A stretch of 57,113 nucleotides of DNA from Cyanobacteria bacterium FACHB-502 (GCA_014695325.1 JACJNZ010000090.1:1-57113); one strand, 5' to 3'. Shown: positions 42,899 through 52,828, counted from the first letter of the stretch. Notes: generated from the sequence alone by a model not told the origin. A program made the numbers and translations.

Positions 42899-43966
42899 TT
42901 ATTTCTTCGCCAATTCTGCTTCCGGGTAGATCAAAATCTTCAGGGTTTCCGGGGTAGGAGAGACGGCTTTCTCGACCGCTGCTGACAAATCCTTGAGCGA
43001 GAATCGATCGCTCACCAGCGCATCCACATCAATTCGCTGGCTAAACACAATATCTGCTGCCAACGCCTGCACTCGATAAGAGGAGCTATAGCTGCCCATC
43101 AGGTCAATCTCGCGTCGATACAAAATATTTGGATTAATCGGGATTTCCAGCTCATCAGGGAATTCTGCAAAAAAGAGAATCTTGCCGCCTTTACGAGTAC
43201 AGTCAAGCGCCTGGAAAAAGGCTTTTTCGCTCGGAACCGCCAGCAAACTCACGTCTACGCCCATGCCATTGGTTATTCCCTGAATCTGGGCGGGCAGGTC
43301 TGGATCACGCGCATCGAATGCCGCCGTTGCTCCCACATTTAGAGCTTTCTCAATACGAGAAGGAATGAGATCGGTGGCGATTGCCTTTGCCCCAAAATAA
43401 TTCACCAGCATGATAAACATTAAGCCGATCGGACCTGCTCCGGTGATCAGCACTGTTTGCCCCGGCTGAATTTGCGCTTTTTTGACGGCTTTCAGGCAGC
43501 AATTCGTCGGCTCCACAAAGCTGGCTTGCTCAAACGTAATATTGTCCGGGATTTGAATCAGTCCACCATTTCGCACAATATGCCCCGGCACTTTCACATA
43601 GTCCGCAAAGCCGCCGCCACTTGGTGCAAAGCCAGCCGTGGTGGAAATGTTCTTATACACATCGCACATCGAGAAATTTTCGTTCAGACAATAGGCGCAG
43701 TGCATACAGGGAATGTGATGCAGCACCACCACCCGCTGACCGACCGCCCAGGATTTCACCTCAGAACCCACTTTGGCGATCGTCCCTGCCGTTTCATGCC
43801 CAAAAATACGCGGCGGTTCATAGAGGGGATAGCGAATCTTTTTAATATCCGACTGACACAGCCCCACCACATTGACCTGCACCAGCACTTCATCCGGCGC
43901 AATTTCAGGAATGGGAACCTCTTCGTAGCAAAGCTGATTCACTCCGCGAAATACCTGTGCTTTCAT
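42899..43966 (-). CDS. Zinc-dependent medium-chain dehydrogenase
   Basis: A 355-residue MDR-family alcohol/sorbitol/threonine-type dehydrogenase. Catalytic zinc ligands are in GLCQSDIKKI and FGHETAGTI, the structural zinc site is CMHCAYCLNENFSMC (four Cys), and the NAD(P) fold has ITGAGPIGLMFIMLV. The substrate is a polyol, alcohol or similar; context gives no further hint. The downstream SMR gene is on the same strand. Confidence 0.88.
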   Translation of the reverse strand: MKAQVFRGVNQLCYEEVPIPEIAPDEVLVQVNVVGLCQSDIKKIRYPLYEPPRIFGHETAGTIAKVGSEVKSWAVGQRVVVLHHIPCMHCAYCLNENFSMCDVYKNISTTAGFAPSGGGFADYVKVPGHIVRNGGLIQIPDNITFEQASFVEPTNCCLKAVKKAQIQPGQTVLITGAGPIGLMFIMLVNYFGAKAIATDLIPSRIEKALNVGATAAFDARDPDLPAQIQGITNGMGVDVSLLAVPSEKAFFQALDCTRKGGKILFFAEFPDELEIPINPNILYRREIDLMGSYSSSYRVQALAADIVFSQRIDVDALVSDRFSLKDLSAAVEKAVSPTPETLKILIYPEAELAKK

Positions 43967-44185
43967 CGCTTCATACCTCTAGCGTCCCTGCGAAAACTTT
44001 ACCATTTTCAGGGGAGGCGATCGGCTAAAACTCTTGAGACGACTCTTTTCTCTTTTCGCAGGCGCTTCCCAGTGCTGACAATGGGCTATCCAGCACTAAA
44101 GACATATTCATTGACCGTCTCTGCAAGCATGGAGATCTTCTACATCCATTGCAGAGAAATTGAGTTGATCAGGGCTAGATAAAGG

Positions 44186-45772
44186 CTACACCGCTCCCTG
44201 GATTACCTTTTCTCCTTCTCGCTTTTCCGTTTCCAATTTTGCCTCTTCTGCCAAATAAATGGCTAGCTGCGCCTCGATCTGATCCTTCACGATCTGGCGA
44301 TATTCCAGGAAGTGTTCGTTGATCGCGCAAATTGACAGATAATGCTCCCAAACACGGGGATTGGTCTGCCAAATTTTGATCAGATTGATCCAGAACTGAA
44401 AGCGAGTTTTTCGCAAGATGCCCTGTCGCCAGAAAACGATCAGCATTGCCCGGATACTGACCCAGCTTACTTTCCGCAAGCGTGACTTATGCTCAGGTGT
44501 GCCCAGCTTTTCAAAATGGCGATAGGTGCGGTTGAGATACGCCAATGGGTCATAAAGCTGCCAAAAAGCGTCGATGTATTCCTGTGCAATCTGCTCTAGT
44601 GGGCGGGTTGGCACATAGTTCATCAGCGTAGTCTGATTGATATTGCCGCTGCCTCTTAGTCGTCCTTCTTTTTCCAGACGATGCCAGAGTGCCGTATCGG
44701 GAAGTGCCTGCAGCATACTGAAGAAAGCAGTGGGAATCGCAGTCTTTTCGACAAACTGCACAATTCGATCGCCTGCCCCCGGTTTTTCGCCGTCAAAGCC
44801 GATGATAAAGCCTGCCATCACCCGTAGACCCGATCGAATAATCGCATCGACAGCATCAGAAAGCGAGTCGCGGGTGTTCTGGAATTTTTGCGTCAGGGCA
44901 AGGCTGTCTTCGTCCGGCGTTTCAATGCCCAAAAAGACAGCATTAAAGTTGCAGGCAACCATCAGATCCATGAGTTCCTGATCCTGCGCCAGATCGACGG
45001 AAGCTTCGGTATTGAAAGCGAAGGGATAGCCATGTTCTGCCATCCAGGGCTTAAGTTCCTTCAGCAGCAGCTTGACGTTGCGCTTGTTGCCAATGAAGTT
45101 GTCGTCTACCAGGAAGATTGTGCGTCGCCAGCCCAGTTCGTAAAGGCATTCTAGTTCGGCAATGAGCTGAGCCGGAGTTTTGGTGCGAGGTTTGCGCCCG
45201 TAGAGGACAATAATGTCGCAGAATTCGCACTGAAACGGACAGCCCCGCGAAAACTGAACCGACATATTATCGTAGGCGGAGAAATCCAGCAGGTCGAAGC
45301 GGGGGACGGGGGTTCCGGTGACATCCGGCTTCTCGCCATTCGATCGAAAGACTCCCTGCTGATCGCCTCGCTCGATCGCCTCAATAAAGAGCGGCAGCGT
45401 AATTTCGCCCTCGTCCAGAATCAGATAATCCGCTCCAGCCGTTTCCGCTTCATGAGGAAGGGCAGTCGCATAAGGGCCACCGACCGCAACCCGCTTGCCG
45501 CGCCGCTTGGCTTCCTGAATCTGCGCTAAAAAGTCTTCCTTCTGCACAATCATGGCAGACAGAATGACTAAATCTGCCCAATCCCAGTCTTCTTCAGCGA
45601 CCGAGCCAACATTGCGATCGACCAGCTTAAATTCCCAGGTTTGGGGCAAAATTGCCGCTACCGTTGCCAGTCCCAAAGGTGGGAGCAGTGCTTTGCGATC
45701 GACCAGTTCCAATGCCTTCTCAAAAGACCAGAAACTCTTGGGAAACAGGGGATAGAGCAGCAGCACACGCAT
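44186..45772 (-). CDS. B12-binding radical SAM protein (HpnP/DUF4070 type), copy 1
   Basis: A 528-residue enzyme. The N-terminal cobalamin-binding domain (about 1-150) is followed by a radical SAM core with the cluster motif SRGCPFQCEFCDI (CxxxCxxC) and a C-terminal DUF4070-type region. This architecture is shared with HpnP (hopanoid C-2 methylase) and related cyanobacterial methylases. The next gene upstream is a close paralogue. Whether this copy methylates hopanoids cannot be told by eye. Confidence 0.85.
   Translation of the reverse strand: MRVLLLYPLFPKSFWSFEKALELVDRKALLPPLGLATVAAILPQTWEFKLVDRNVGSVAEEDWDWADLVILSAMIVQKEDFLAQIQEAKRRGKRVAVGGPYATALPHEAETAGADYLILDEGEITLPLFIEAIERGDQQGVFRSNGEKPDVTGTPVPRFDLLDFSAYDNMSVQFSRGCPFQCEFCDIIVLYGRKPRTKTPAQLIAELECLYELGWRRTIFLVDDNFIGNKRNVKLLLKELKPWMAEHGYPFAFNTEASVDLAQDQELMDLMVACNFNAVFLGIETPDEDSLALTQKFQNTRDSLSDAVDAIIRSGLRVMAGFIIGFDGEKPGAGDRIVQFVEKTAIPTAFFSMLQALPDTALWHRLEKEGRLRGSGNINQTTLMNYVPTRPLEQIAQEYIDAFWQLYDPLAYLNRTYRHFEKLGTPEHKSRLRKVSWVSIRAMLIVFWRQGILRKTRFQFWINLIKIWQTNPRVWEHYLSICAINEHFLEYRQIVKDQIEAQLAIYLAEEAKLETEKREGEKVIQGAV
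45178..45436 (-). repeat. Near-identical segment shared with 46903-47161
   Basis: About 257 bases of copy 1 match copy 2 with roughly a dozen differences by eye, although the surrounding parts of the two genes are much more diverged. The block covers the end of the B12 domain and the radical SAM cluster motif. Gene conversion between tandem copies is the simplest reading. Confidence 0.7.
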
Positions 45773-45901
45773 CAGGCTTCACACCTCTATGATTGGAAGT
45801 TGAACGATTGAGTATTTTCGATGAGCTTACCATGCAGGCAGGAACAGGACATTGATTCCTGTTTTTCCTGGAAATCATGCCGAGCCTTTACAGGGCATTG
45901 A

Positions 45902-47497
45902 CTAGGCAGACTGCGCCAGTGCCTTTGCCGCGTTTGCCTCCACGCCGCTTTGAAGCCTGGCTTCGTCGGCAAAGAATTCCTGGAGCTGTACCTCGATTTC
46001 GTCTTTTACGATCTGGCGGTATTCCAGGAAATGCTCATTATGGGCGCAAACCGCGAGGTAATGCTCAAATACGCCGGGGTTCTGCCGCAGAATGCCAAAC
46101 AGGTGATGCCAAAATGCCCAGCGGGTCGATCGCTTCACGCCCTGTCGCCAGCAGACGATCGCCAACGCCCGCAGATCAATCCAGCTCGGCAGTTTGGCAG
46201 GAGCCTTGCACTTGGGCGCACCCAGAATCAGGAAATGGCGATAAACGCGATCGAGATAGGTCTTTGGCTCATAGAGCTGCCAGAAGGCATCCACATATTC
46301 TCGCGCAATATCTTCGAGCGGACGGGTGGGGATGAAGTTCATCAGTGTAGTCTGGTTGATGTTGCCATCTTTGCCAGAGCGAAGCCGTCCTTCTTTTTCC
46401 AGGCGATGCCACAGCGCGGTATTGGGTAATGCCTGAAGCATGGCAAACGTCGTGGTGGGAATCGTGGTCTGCTCCGCAAATCGCACAATCCGATCGCCTG
46501 CACCCTTTTCCTCCCCGTCGAAACCGATAATAAAGCCAGCCATCACGCGCAGTCCGGCTCTGGTAATTTTTTCGATCGACTCTGCCAGTGAGCCGCGGGT
46601 ATTTTGAAACTTTTTGGTGAGCGACAGGCTATCCTCGTCCGGGGTTTCAATGCCCACAAAGACCGCATCAAAGAAGCATTCCACCATCAGATCCATCAGC
46701 TCTTCGTCTTGCGCTAGATCGACAGAAGCCTCAGTGTTAAAGCGGAAGGGATAGCCATGTTCTTTTTGCCAGACCTTGAGTTCTTTCAGCAGCAGCTTGA
46801 CGTTGCGCTTGTTGCCGATGAAGTTGTCGTCCACCATAAACACGCTGCGTCGCCAGCCCAGCTCATAAAGATAATCCAGTTCCTTAAGCAACTGCTCCGG
46901 GTTTTTGGTGCGAGGTTTGCGCCCGTAGAGGACAATAATGTCGCAGAATTCGCACTGAAAGGGGCAGCCCCGCGAAAACTGGATTGACATCGAATCGTAG
47001 GCGGAGAAATCCAGCAGGTCGAAGCGGGGGACGGGGGTTCCGGTAACATCCGGCTTTTCGCCATTCGATCGAAAGACTCCCTGCTGATCGCCTCGCTCGA
47101 TCGCCTCAATAAAGAGCGGCAGCGTAATTTCGCCTTCATCCAGAATCAGATAATCCGCTCCGGCTGCCTGCGGTTCTTCAGGCACAGAAGTGGGAAAAGG
47201 GCCGCCCACGGCAACGCGCTTGCCCCGACGTTTTGCCTCCCGAATCTGGTCAAGCAAATCCGCTTTTTGCACAATCATTGCGGATAAGATGACGATATCT
47301 GCCCATGCCCACTCTTCTTCAGTAACCGATCGAATATTGCGATCGACCAGCCTAAACTCCCAGGTTTGGGGCAAAATGGCTGCCACGGTGACTAAGCCCA
47401 GCGGAGGCAGCAGCACCTTGCGATTCACCAGTTCCAGAATTTTTTCGTAAGACCAGAAGGTTTTCGGAAACTTCGGGTAGACGAGCAGAATCCGCAT
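45902..47497 (-). CDS. B12-binding radical SAM protein (HpnP/DUF4070 type), copy 2
   Basis: A 531-residue tandem paralogue of the previous gene, starting at MRILLVYPKFPKTFW; the frame extends 19 codons further upstream but without homology. It has the same cluster motif SRGCPFQCEFCDI. The central part, from GADYLILDEGEITLPLF to GRKPRTK, is nearly identical to copy 1, while flanks differ clearly. It probably uses cobalamin and SAM to methylate a lipid or other unactivated carbon. It is separated from copy 1 by 129 bases. Confidence 0.85.
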   Translation of the reverse strand: MRILLVYPKFPKTFWSYEKILELVNRKVLLPPLGLVTVAAILPQTWEFRLVDRNIRSVTEEEWAWADIVILSAMIVQKADLLDQIREAKRRGKRVAVGGPFPTSVPEEPQAAGADYLILDEGEITLPLFIEAIERGDQQGVFRSNGEKPDVTGTPVPRFDLLDFSAYDSMSIQFSRGCPFQCEFCDIIVLYGRKPRTKNPEQLLKELDYLYELGWRRSVFMVDDNFIGNKRNVKLLLKELKVWQKEHGYPFRFNTEASVDLAQDEELMDLMVECFFDAVFVGIETPDEDSLSLTKKFQNTRGSLAESIEKITRAGLRVMAGFIIGFDGEEKGAGDRIVRFAEQTTIPTTTFAMLQALPNTALWHRLEKEGRLRSGKDGNINQTTLMNFIPTRPLEDIAREYVDAFWQLYEPKTYLDRVYRHFLILGAPKCKAPAKLPSWIDLRALAIVCWRQGVKRSTRWAFWHHLFGILRQNPGVFEHYLAVCAHNEHFLEYRQIVKDEIEVQLQEFFADEARLQSGVEANAAKALAQSA

Positions 47498-47725
47498 GGA
47501 CAGTTCTTCCTCACACAATGCCTGGATCGTATTGCAATCACGACGGATAAGCAACCCGTTCTGTGCCCCTTGATTGAAAGTCGATCGAGCCAGAGTAACG
47601 AGATTTAAGTCTCAATCTGGGACTGTCAACCGTTTCTAGCCGAAGTCTGAAAAGTTAGATTTGCGATCGAAACGACTCCTTTCCCAATTGGGGCTGCGGG
47701 GTCTACACCCAGCACAGAAAATTCT

Positions 47726-48469
47726 TTAGGCGTCCTCGCTTGGAATTGCCGGAACAGGCTGGAGCTTCTTTTCTAAAGCGGAAGATCCGAGAACCGATCG
47801 CTGCTGCTCTTCGCCGCCCAGTGCAGGCAGATTATTTGCCCCAGGACTCACAATTCCGCCTGAAACAACAATCTTGAACGCATCCTCGATCGAGAGCGAC
47901 AGATTGACCACTTCGTCCTCCGGCACAACCGCATACCATCCGGTGGTGGGGTTAGGCGTCGTCGGGATAAAAACGCTCAGCATCGTTTCTGGCAAATGGG
48001 TTTGAATTTGGGGACTCATTGCCCCGGTAACAAAGGCGATCGCCCAAATCCCTTTGCGCGGATATTCCACCAAAACAACGCGCCGAAACTTATTATTAGT
48101 ATCCCGCAGTAGGGTTTCGAGCAGTTGCTTTAGCGTTTTGTAAACAGAACCCGCCAGGGGAATTGCTTGCAGCAGGCGTTCGCCAAAATCGAGTAGCCAG
48201 CGTCCGGCAATGTTGCGCGCCATTAAGCCAATCAGCAGAATAAATGCCAGCGGCACGGTTAACCCGATCGCAAAATCCAGCAAATCGCCCAGCAGCGGAT
48301 TTAGCCCATTAAACGGGTCAAGCTGTTTGGGAATTCGGGTTAAAAAGTCGATGACCCAGGTTGCGATAGTGTAAGTTAACCAGATTGTGGTTGCCAGCGG
48401 AATGACCACTAGCAGGCCAGCAATCAGATCATTTTTGAAGTCTTGCTTCAATCGTTGGAGTACAGACAA
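47726..48469 (-). CDS. DUF502 family membrane protein
   Basis: A 247-residue DUF502 protein. Two N-terminal membrane helices (LIAGLLVVIPLATTIWLTYT, and VPLAFILLIGLMARNIAG) are followed by a conserved domain with IPLAGSVYKTLKQLLETLL and VEYPRKGIWAIAFVTG, and STTPNP-like FIPTTPNPTTGW. It is widespread in bacteria and plants (COV-like); molecular function is unknown. Length is normal. Confidence 0.88.
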   Translation of the reverse strand: MSVLQRLKQDFKNDLIAGLLVVIPLATTIWLTYTIATWVIDFLTRIPKQLDPFNGLNPLLGDLLDFAIGLTVPLAFILLIGLMARNIAGRWLLDFGERLLQAIPLAGSVYKTLKQLLETLLRDTNNKFRRVVLVEYPRKGIWAIAFVTGAMSPQIQTHLPETMLSVFIPTTPNPTTGWYAVVPEDEVVNLSLSIEDAFKIVVSGGIVSPGANNLPALGGEEQQRSVLGSSALEKKLQPVPAIPSEDA

Positions 48470-48972
48470 CTTTCGCTCCTTTCAATACCTTGGGGGTAAA
48501 CCACCGCAATCGATCGCAACAACTGACCTAGCTAAATCCTATCCGGTAAAGGTCTTGTCCATTGATTTTTATTGATCGAGCGCCTGGAAGGATGCAGCCC
48601 ACTAGCATCGATCTTCATTGTCAATATTTATCAATATAATTTAATCGCAATTTTGTGAAGAATTGTTTCCATTTCTCATGTTCTCCACCTTCACATCAAT
48701 AGACCTGCTTTCTTGCCTGAGGACTCACCTGCAACGATTGCCCTCAAAATAGCTGCTGGGCGCTTCCTGTACGAGGTACCTTGTGATGGTCATCCTTGTG
48801 ACGGTTATTCCTGAATTGCCTTATCCCTAAAGTAGGATTTCAGCGTGAACTGATTTTATCGGAACTGGTGCTATCGCTGCTACCGATGAATTCTGTCGTT
48901 ATCTGTGCTGTCTTGCTGGTGCGCTGTATTGCGGGCGAGAGTCCTGCAGGCAAGAGCCTGAGCAATTCTTTG
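48470..48972. other. Intergenic region, short repeats only
   Basis: 503 bases between DUF502 and the glycosyltransferase. A direct repeat CCTTGTGAYGGT occurs at 48779-48790 and 48794-48805. An AT-rich stretch lies near 48620-48650. The 94-codon frame at 48868-49152 mostly overlaps the glycosyltransferase end and has no motif. Confidence 0.4.
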
Positions 48973-49803
48973 CTAGCGAACTATGTTCGTGGATGCCTGC
49001 CCAATTTCCCACACCTTAAGGACAATCAGATATTCATAAAATGCCTGAAGCGTACACCAGGCGAAGCCTGCTCGACCATCTTGCCACCCGCCCAGCAGCA
49101 AATACATATACAGAAATCGAATAAAAGGACGAAACGGAAGCCGCAGCGATAGATCCTTGAGGGCACGCCGCCGATCGACTTCGGTTTTTCCCAAAAATAA
49201 ATCCCGCCAATTGACGCTGCCTTGCTCAAGCTGGTGTAGGGTTTCGATCGCCTCATCCGTAGAATAGCGATTGTGTTTTTCGATCCAGCGGCTCAAGCCT
49301 TTGCTGCATGTGTAGTGCGGGTAAGTCTGCTGCAAAAATCCCGTTTGCCCCTCGTAAACCTCCCGCTCCGTGTGTCCATAGTCGCTGAACCAGACTTTGC
49401 CGTGCCGCAGCAGCCGAAGCTGATAGCGGGGGTATTGCGTGCTGCGACGAATCCAGCGCCCCATAAACATGACCCGCTCGGCAGCGTAGTAGCCCACAAA
49501 GCGATCGTCTTGAATTGCGCTCAGGCATTCCTGAAACAGTTCGGGTGTCATCCGCTCATCGGCTTCTAAAATGTAGACCCATTCATACTTGGGCGGAACC
49601 GATTCCAGCATCCAGGTGCGCTGCTTGCCGTGGCTTTCAAACGGATGCTGAACCACTCTCACCGGGTACTGGCTGGCAATTTCAACCGTGCGATCAGTGC
49701 TGCATGAGTCAATCACGATCACATCATCTGAAAGCAAGGCTGACTCAATACAGGCAGCAATATCAATCTCTTCATTGAAGGTCAAAATGTAAATCGAGAA
49801 CAT
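48973..49803 (-). CDS. Glycosyltransferase family 2 (WaaE-like)
   Basis: A 276-residue GT-A glycosyltransferase. The nucleotide-binding start FSIYILTFNEEIDIAACIES, DDVIVIDSCSTDRTVEIA, and EADERM (the DxD-equivalent) are visible. RLLRHGKVWFSDYGHTEREV resembles the acceptor region of WaaE/KdtX lipopolysaccharide glucosyltransferases. It adds a sugar to a surface glycan, probably lipopolysaccharide or exopolysaccharide. The C-terminus has a short hydrophobic segment (FIRFLYMYLLLGGW). Confidence 0.87.
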   Translation of the reverse strand: MFSIYILTFNEEIDIAACIESALLSDDVIVIDSCSTDRTVEIASQYPVRVVQHPFESHGKQRTWMLESVPPKYEWVYILEADERMTPELFQECLSAIQDDRFVGYYAAERVMFMGRWIRRSTQYPRYQLRLLRHGKVWFSDYGHTEREVYEGQTGFLQQTYPHYTCSKGLSRWIEKHNRYSTDEAIETLHQLEQGSVNWRDLFLGKTEVDRRRALKDLSLRLPFRPFIRFLYMYLLLGGWQDGRAGFAWCTLQAFYEYLIVLKVWEIGQASTNIVR

Positions 49804-50180
49804 AGCCCTGCATGAATTCAGAATGCGGAATGGAGAATTCGGAACTGTGAAGCCTGGAAGCAGGAGTTTTGGCGTTGCTGAATTTGAGTATGATTCGCCC
49901 CCTAGCCCCCAACATTGGGCAAACTAATCCTCAAAGTTCCCCAGCATTGGGAGATTTAGGGGCGATGCAGGAGCTCAATTGGGTTCTTCATATTTCGATT
50001 CAGTAAGGCTCAGGAGTTTTATCAGTTTCGTTTGCAGGCTTAAATGAGCGTAGTGGGGTTAGCCCAATTCACTCCGTTACGACTCCGAGTCGAAGCTCTC
50101 AGACGCAGACTGGTGAGGCGGTTTGTAGCTAGGAATTGCGAACTCCGAATCCGAATTGGCATTAGCCCCTTGCCGATCGC
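49804..50180. other. Intergenic region with a palindromic repeat
   Basis: 377 bases between the glycosyltransferase start and the HpsJ-like gene end. The main content is the hairpin repeat at 49895-49965. The 97-codon plus frame at 50044-50337 overlaps the HpsJ-like gene and is not supported. Confidence 0.45.
49895..49965. repeat. Dispersed cyanobacterial palindromic repeat
   Basis: TCGCCCCCTAGCCCCCAA is mirrored by GGGAGATTTAGGGGCGA with an inner CCCAACATTGGG stem. The segment resembles the CCCCCTAAATCCCCC / GGGGGATTTAGGGGG hairpin family seen between genes in many filamentous cyanobacteria. One copy was noticed here. Confidence 0.6.
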
Positions 50181-50966
50181 CTATCGCTGTGCCAGATTTC
50201 TGAGCCCCAGCCAGCCTACTGCACTAAAGCCGATCGCCAGCAGCAGACTGCTAATGCCCACGCGCAAGCCTGACTTGAGAGCTTCGGTCTTGATCGTGCT
50301 TTGCTGTTGCTCTTTGCGAACGCCAAGCTCAGTTTGAAGCTGATTTCTAAGTTCCCCTTCGCGCTGTTGCAGAAACGTATCCAGTGATTCAGGGTTTGCT
50401 TTGAACTGCTTGACCAGGTTTGCCTGCTCCTGGCTGAGCCGTCCGGCACTAACAAGCTGCTGGATCTGTTCGTCTGTCGCGCCTAAAAGCTGTTGGATCT
50501 GCTGTCGCTGCGACTGCACTTCGGTCTGAAGGCGAGTGCTTAGCTCACTTTGCGCCTGAGTCGCCTGCTGATCAATCTGCCCAATCACTTCCGTATTGCC
50601 TAACCGCACATTGTTGAGGTGCAGGGGAAACAGCAGCACAAACAGCAAACCCAAAAGGCTCGACAAAACACAAGCCCAAAAGCGAGGATCTTGCCACAGC
50701 CGCTTTCGCTCTGCCAGCGCTCCGGAAAGACTATCAACCCAAAAGCCTGCCATAAAAAGCACGATACCAACTAGCGGCACTACCCCCCGATCGACCATTT
50801 GAGCCGCAAAATTGATTTGCCATTGGCGATCGGCAATCTGGTAAGGAATCGGCAGAATCAGAATATCGATTAGGGCTGCCAGGGTGACTACAATACCCAC
50901 AATTTTGAGGGCGCGAGACACCAGAACCGAGTAGGGGCGTTGGTTTGGAGCTTGTTTCAAAGTCAT
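50181..50966 (-). CDS. HpsJ-like membrane protein
   Basis: A 261-residue protein: two or three N-terminal membrane helices (IVGIVVTLAALIDILILPI, VVPLVGIVLFMAGFWVDSL, FWACVLSSLLGLLFVLLF), a long periplasmic or cytoplasmic coiled coil rich in Gln (about 130-225), and a final helix SLLLAIGFSAVGWLGL. The helix pattern and DRQWQINFAAQMVDRGVVPL resemble HpsJ-family proteins linked to hormogonium polysaccharide and motility. Assignment to HpsJ itself is tentative. Confidence 0.6.
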   Translation of the reverse strand: MTLKQAPNQRPYSVLVSRALKIVGIVVTLAALIDILILPIPYQIADRQWQINFAAQMVDRGVVPLVGIVLFMAGFWVDSLSGALAERKRLWQDPRFWACVLSSLLGLLFVLLFPLHLNNVRLGNTEVIGQIDQQATQAQSELSTRLQTEVQSQRQQIQQLLGATDEQIQQLVSAGRLSQEQANLVKQFKANPESLDTFLQQREGELRNQLQTELGVRKEQQQSTIKTEALKSGLRVGISSLLLAIGFSAVGWLGLRNLAQR

Positions 50967-51264
50967 GGTTCAGTAATGTTTGACGGCAACGGACTTCATT
51001 CTGGAGTGCAAGGGGCTTCAAAGCAATCGGGATGCAACAGTGGAGCAACAGCGACTCTTCAGTGTAGCTTTCCCTGCCGTCTAAAAAACGCATCAGCTTA
51101 CAGGAAAACTGCGGTTAGAGCTGAAAGAATTGAGTACATCGTCACTCCTGCTTTAAAAATTTGCCTACACTATTGAGTAAATAAAATCATTCGGCACATT
51201 CAGTGCGGCTCATTCCGGGCTTAGACTGCATGACCGATCGCGATAGGGTGTCGAGGAGGATGAC

Positions 51265-51993
51265 GTGAGTAAGCACATTGAAGTTTTGCCAGACTCAAAA
51301 GCATTGATTCAACGATCGCTCGAGCTCGTGCTGGAAAAACTGCGACAGGCGATTGCTGAACGGAACACGGCGACGATCGCCCTCTCAGGGGGCAGCACGC
51401 CGAAACCACTTTACGAAGCTCTTGCCCGACAGGATTTGCCCTGGGAAAAACTTCAGATTTTTTGGGGCGATGAGCGATATGTACCCCACGACCATCCCGA
51501 TAGCAACGCTCTAATGGCACGACAGGCATGGCTGGATAAAGTTCCGATTCCGGCTGCAAATATTCATCCCATGCCAACTGACGAATCCGATCCAAATGAC
51601 GCAGCTGCCCGATACGATCGCGAACTGCGGCAGTTATTAAAGCTCGAGCAGGGTCAATTTCCTCAGATTGACGTGATGCTGTTGGGCATGGGTGACGATG
51701 GACACACCGCTTCTCTGTTTCCCCGTACGAATGCGCTGCAAGTGTGCGATCGGCTCGTCACCGTGGGCAACAAAGACGGCCAGCCTCGAATTACCCTGAC
51801 CATTCCAGTGATTAACGAATCGAAAGCAATCATTTTCGTCGTTGCAGGTGAAAACAAGCAGGCTGCCCTTGCCCAAATCTTTGCGCCTGACCCCGATACT
51901 GAAACTTATCCATCGAGCCTGATTCATCCTGAGCATGGCGAACTGTGGTGGTTGCTTGATCAAGCAGCAGGAGCAAACCTACCGCAAGCTTAA
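51265..51993 (+). CDS. pgl: 6-phosphogluconolactonase
   Basis: A 242-residue DevB-type lactonase of the oxidative pentose phosphate pathway that hydrolyses 6-phosphogluconolactone. Family motifs are IALSGGSTPKPLYEAL, IFWGDERYVPHDHPDSN, and LLGMGDDGHTASLFP. The GTG start at 51265 follows GAGGAGG at 51253-51259. In cyanobacteria this pathway supplies NADPH in the dark. Confidence 0.95.
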   Translation: MSKHIEVLPDSKALIQRSLELVLEKLRQAIAERNTATIALSGGSTPKPLYEALARQDLPWEKLQIFWGDERYVPHDHPDSNALMARQAWLDKVPIPAANIHPMPTDESDPNDAAARYDRELRQLLKLEQGQFPQIDVMLLGMGDDGHTASLFPRTNALQVCDRLVTVGNKDGQPRITLTIPVINESKAIIFVVAGENKQAALAQIFAPDPDTETYPSSLIHPEHGELWWLLDQAAGANLPQA

Positions 51994-52072
51994 AGGCAGT
52001 GATAAAGTACGTAGGATAAATAAGGCACAAAGCAAATAAGATAGAGTCAGCGTCACCACCGGGAGACAGGGC

Positions 52073-52828
52073 ATGATCGTTTGTCCGAACTGCAACCACC
52101 AGAATCCAGATGCCGCGATTCAGTGCGAAGCGTGCTACACGCCCCTGCCTGCCATGATGAGCTGCCCTAACTGTGGCGCGTCTGTTCAAACGGATGCAAG
52201 CTTCTGTGGTCAGTGTGGCTCTAGTCTTGAAGTAGGTTCAGCGCAAATGCCGCCCGACGCCGTGCCAGCAACTATTTCGCCTGATCTGGACATTCCTGAT
52301 CTGTCTGTCCTTGACCCCCTGGTGTCTCCTGACCCGCTTGTGTCTCCGGTGTCCTCTGCCGCAGCACCTCAGTCAGCTGCACCTCAGCCTGATAATCCTC
52401 CCCCGATAACACCGCCTGCGATCGCTGCAACCGAGCCATTTGTGACCCCGGCTTTCCCTGCAAGTGCTGCGGGAATCGGCTCTAAAACTCAGCTCCAGAC
52501 TCAAGCCGTCCGTTTACTGCACGTTCAGACTAATACTGCGATCGAGCTTTCCCCCGCTCTGACGGTTATCCACATCGGCAAACCCAACGATCGCATCCCG
52601 CCGGATGTAGATGTTTCAGGGTTTCCCAATTCTGAAGTTGTCTCTAGAATTCATGCAGATATTCGCGTCGAAGGCGACCTCTACTATATTGAGGATGTGG
52701 GCAGCTCGAATGGCACTTATATCAACAATACGCCCCTGCCCCCAGGCAATCGTCATCGGCTCCGATCGGGCGATCGCGTTGCGCTAGGAAAAGGAGATAA
52801 GGTTTCTTTTTTGTTTCAGGTTTCATAG
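52073..52828 (+). CDS. Double zinc-ribbon FHA-domain protein
   Basis: A 251-residue protein. Residues 1-55 hold two zinc ribbons (CPNCNHQNPDAAIQC-EAC and CPNCGASVQTDASFC-GQC); a Pro/Ala-rich linker follows; residues about 150-251 form an FHA domain with SRIHADIRVEGDLYYIED and VGSSNGTYINNT, which binds phosphothreonine. It probably reads Ser/Thr kinase signals. The next gene also encodes an FHA protein. Confidence 0.88.
   Translation: MIVCPNCNHQNPDAAIQCEACYTPLPAMMSCPNCGASVQTDASFCGQCGSSLEVGSAQMPPDAVPATISPDLDIPDLSVLDPLVSPDPLVSPVSSAAAPQSAAPQPDNPPPITPPAIAATEPFVTPAFPASAAGIGSKTQLQTQAVRLLHVQTNTAIELSPALTVIHIGKPNDRIPPDVDVSGFPNSEVVSRIHADIRVEGDLYYIEDVGSSNGTYINNTPLPPGNRHRLRSGDRVALGKGDKVSFLFQVS

Noticed and set aside
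48868-49152. 94-codon plus-strand frame
   Set aside because: It overlaps the end of the well-supported glycosyltransferase gene and lacks motifs.
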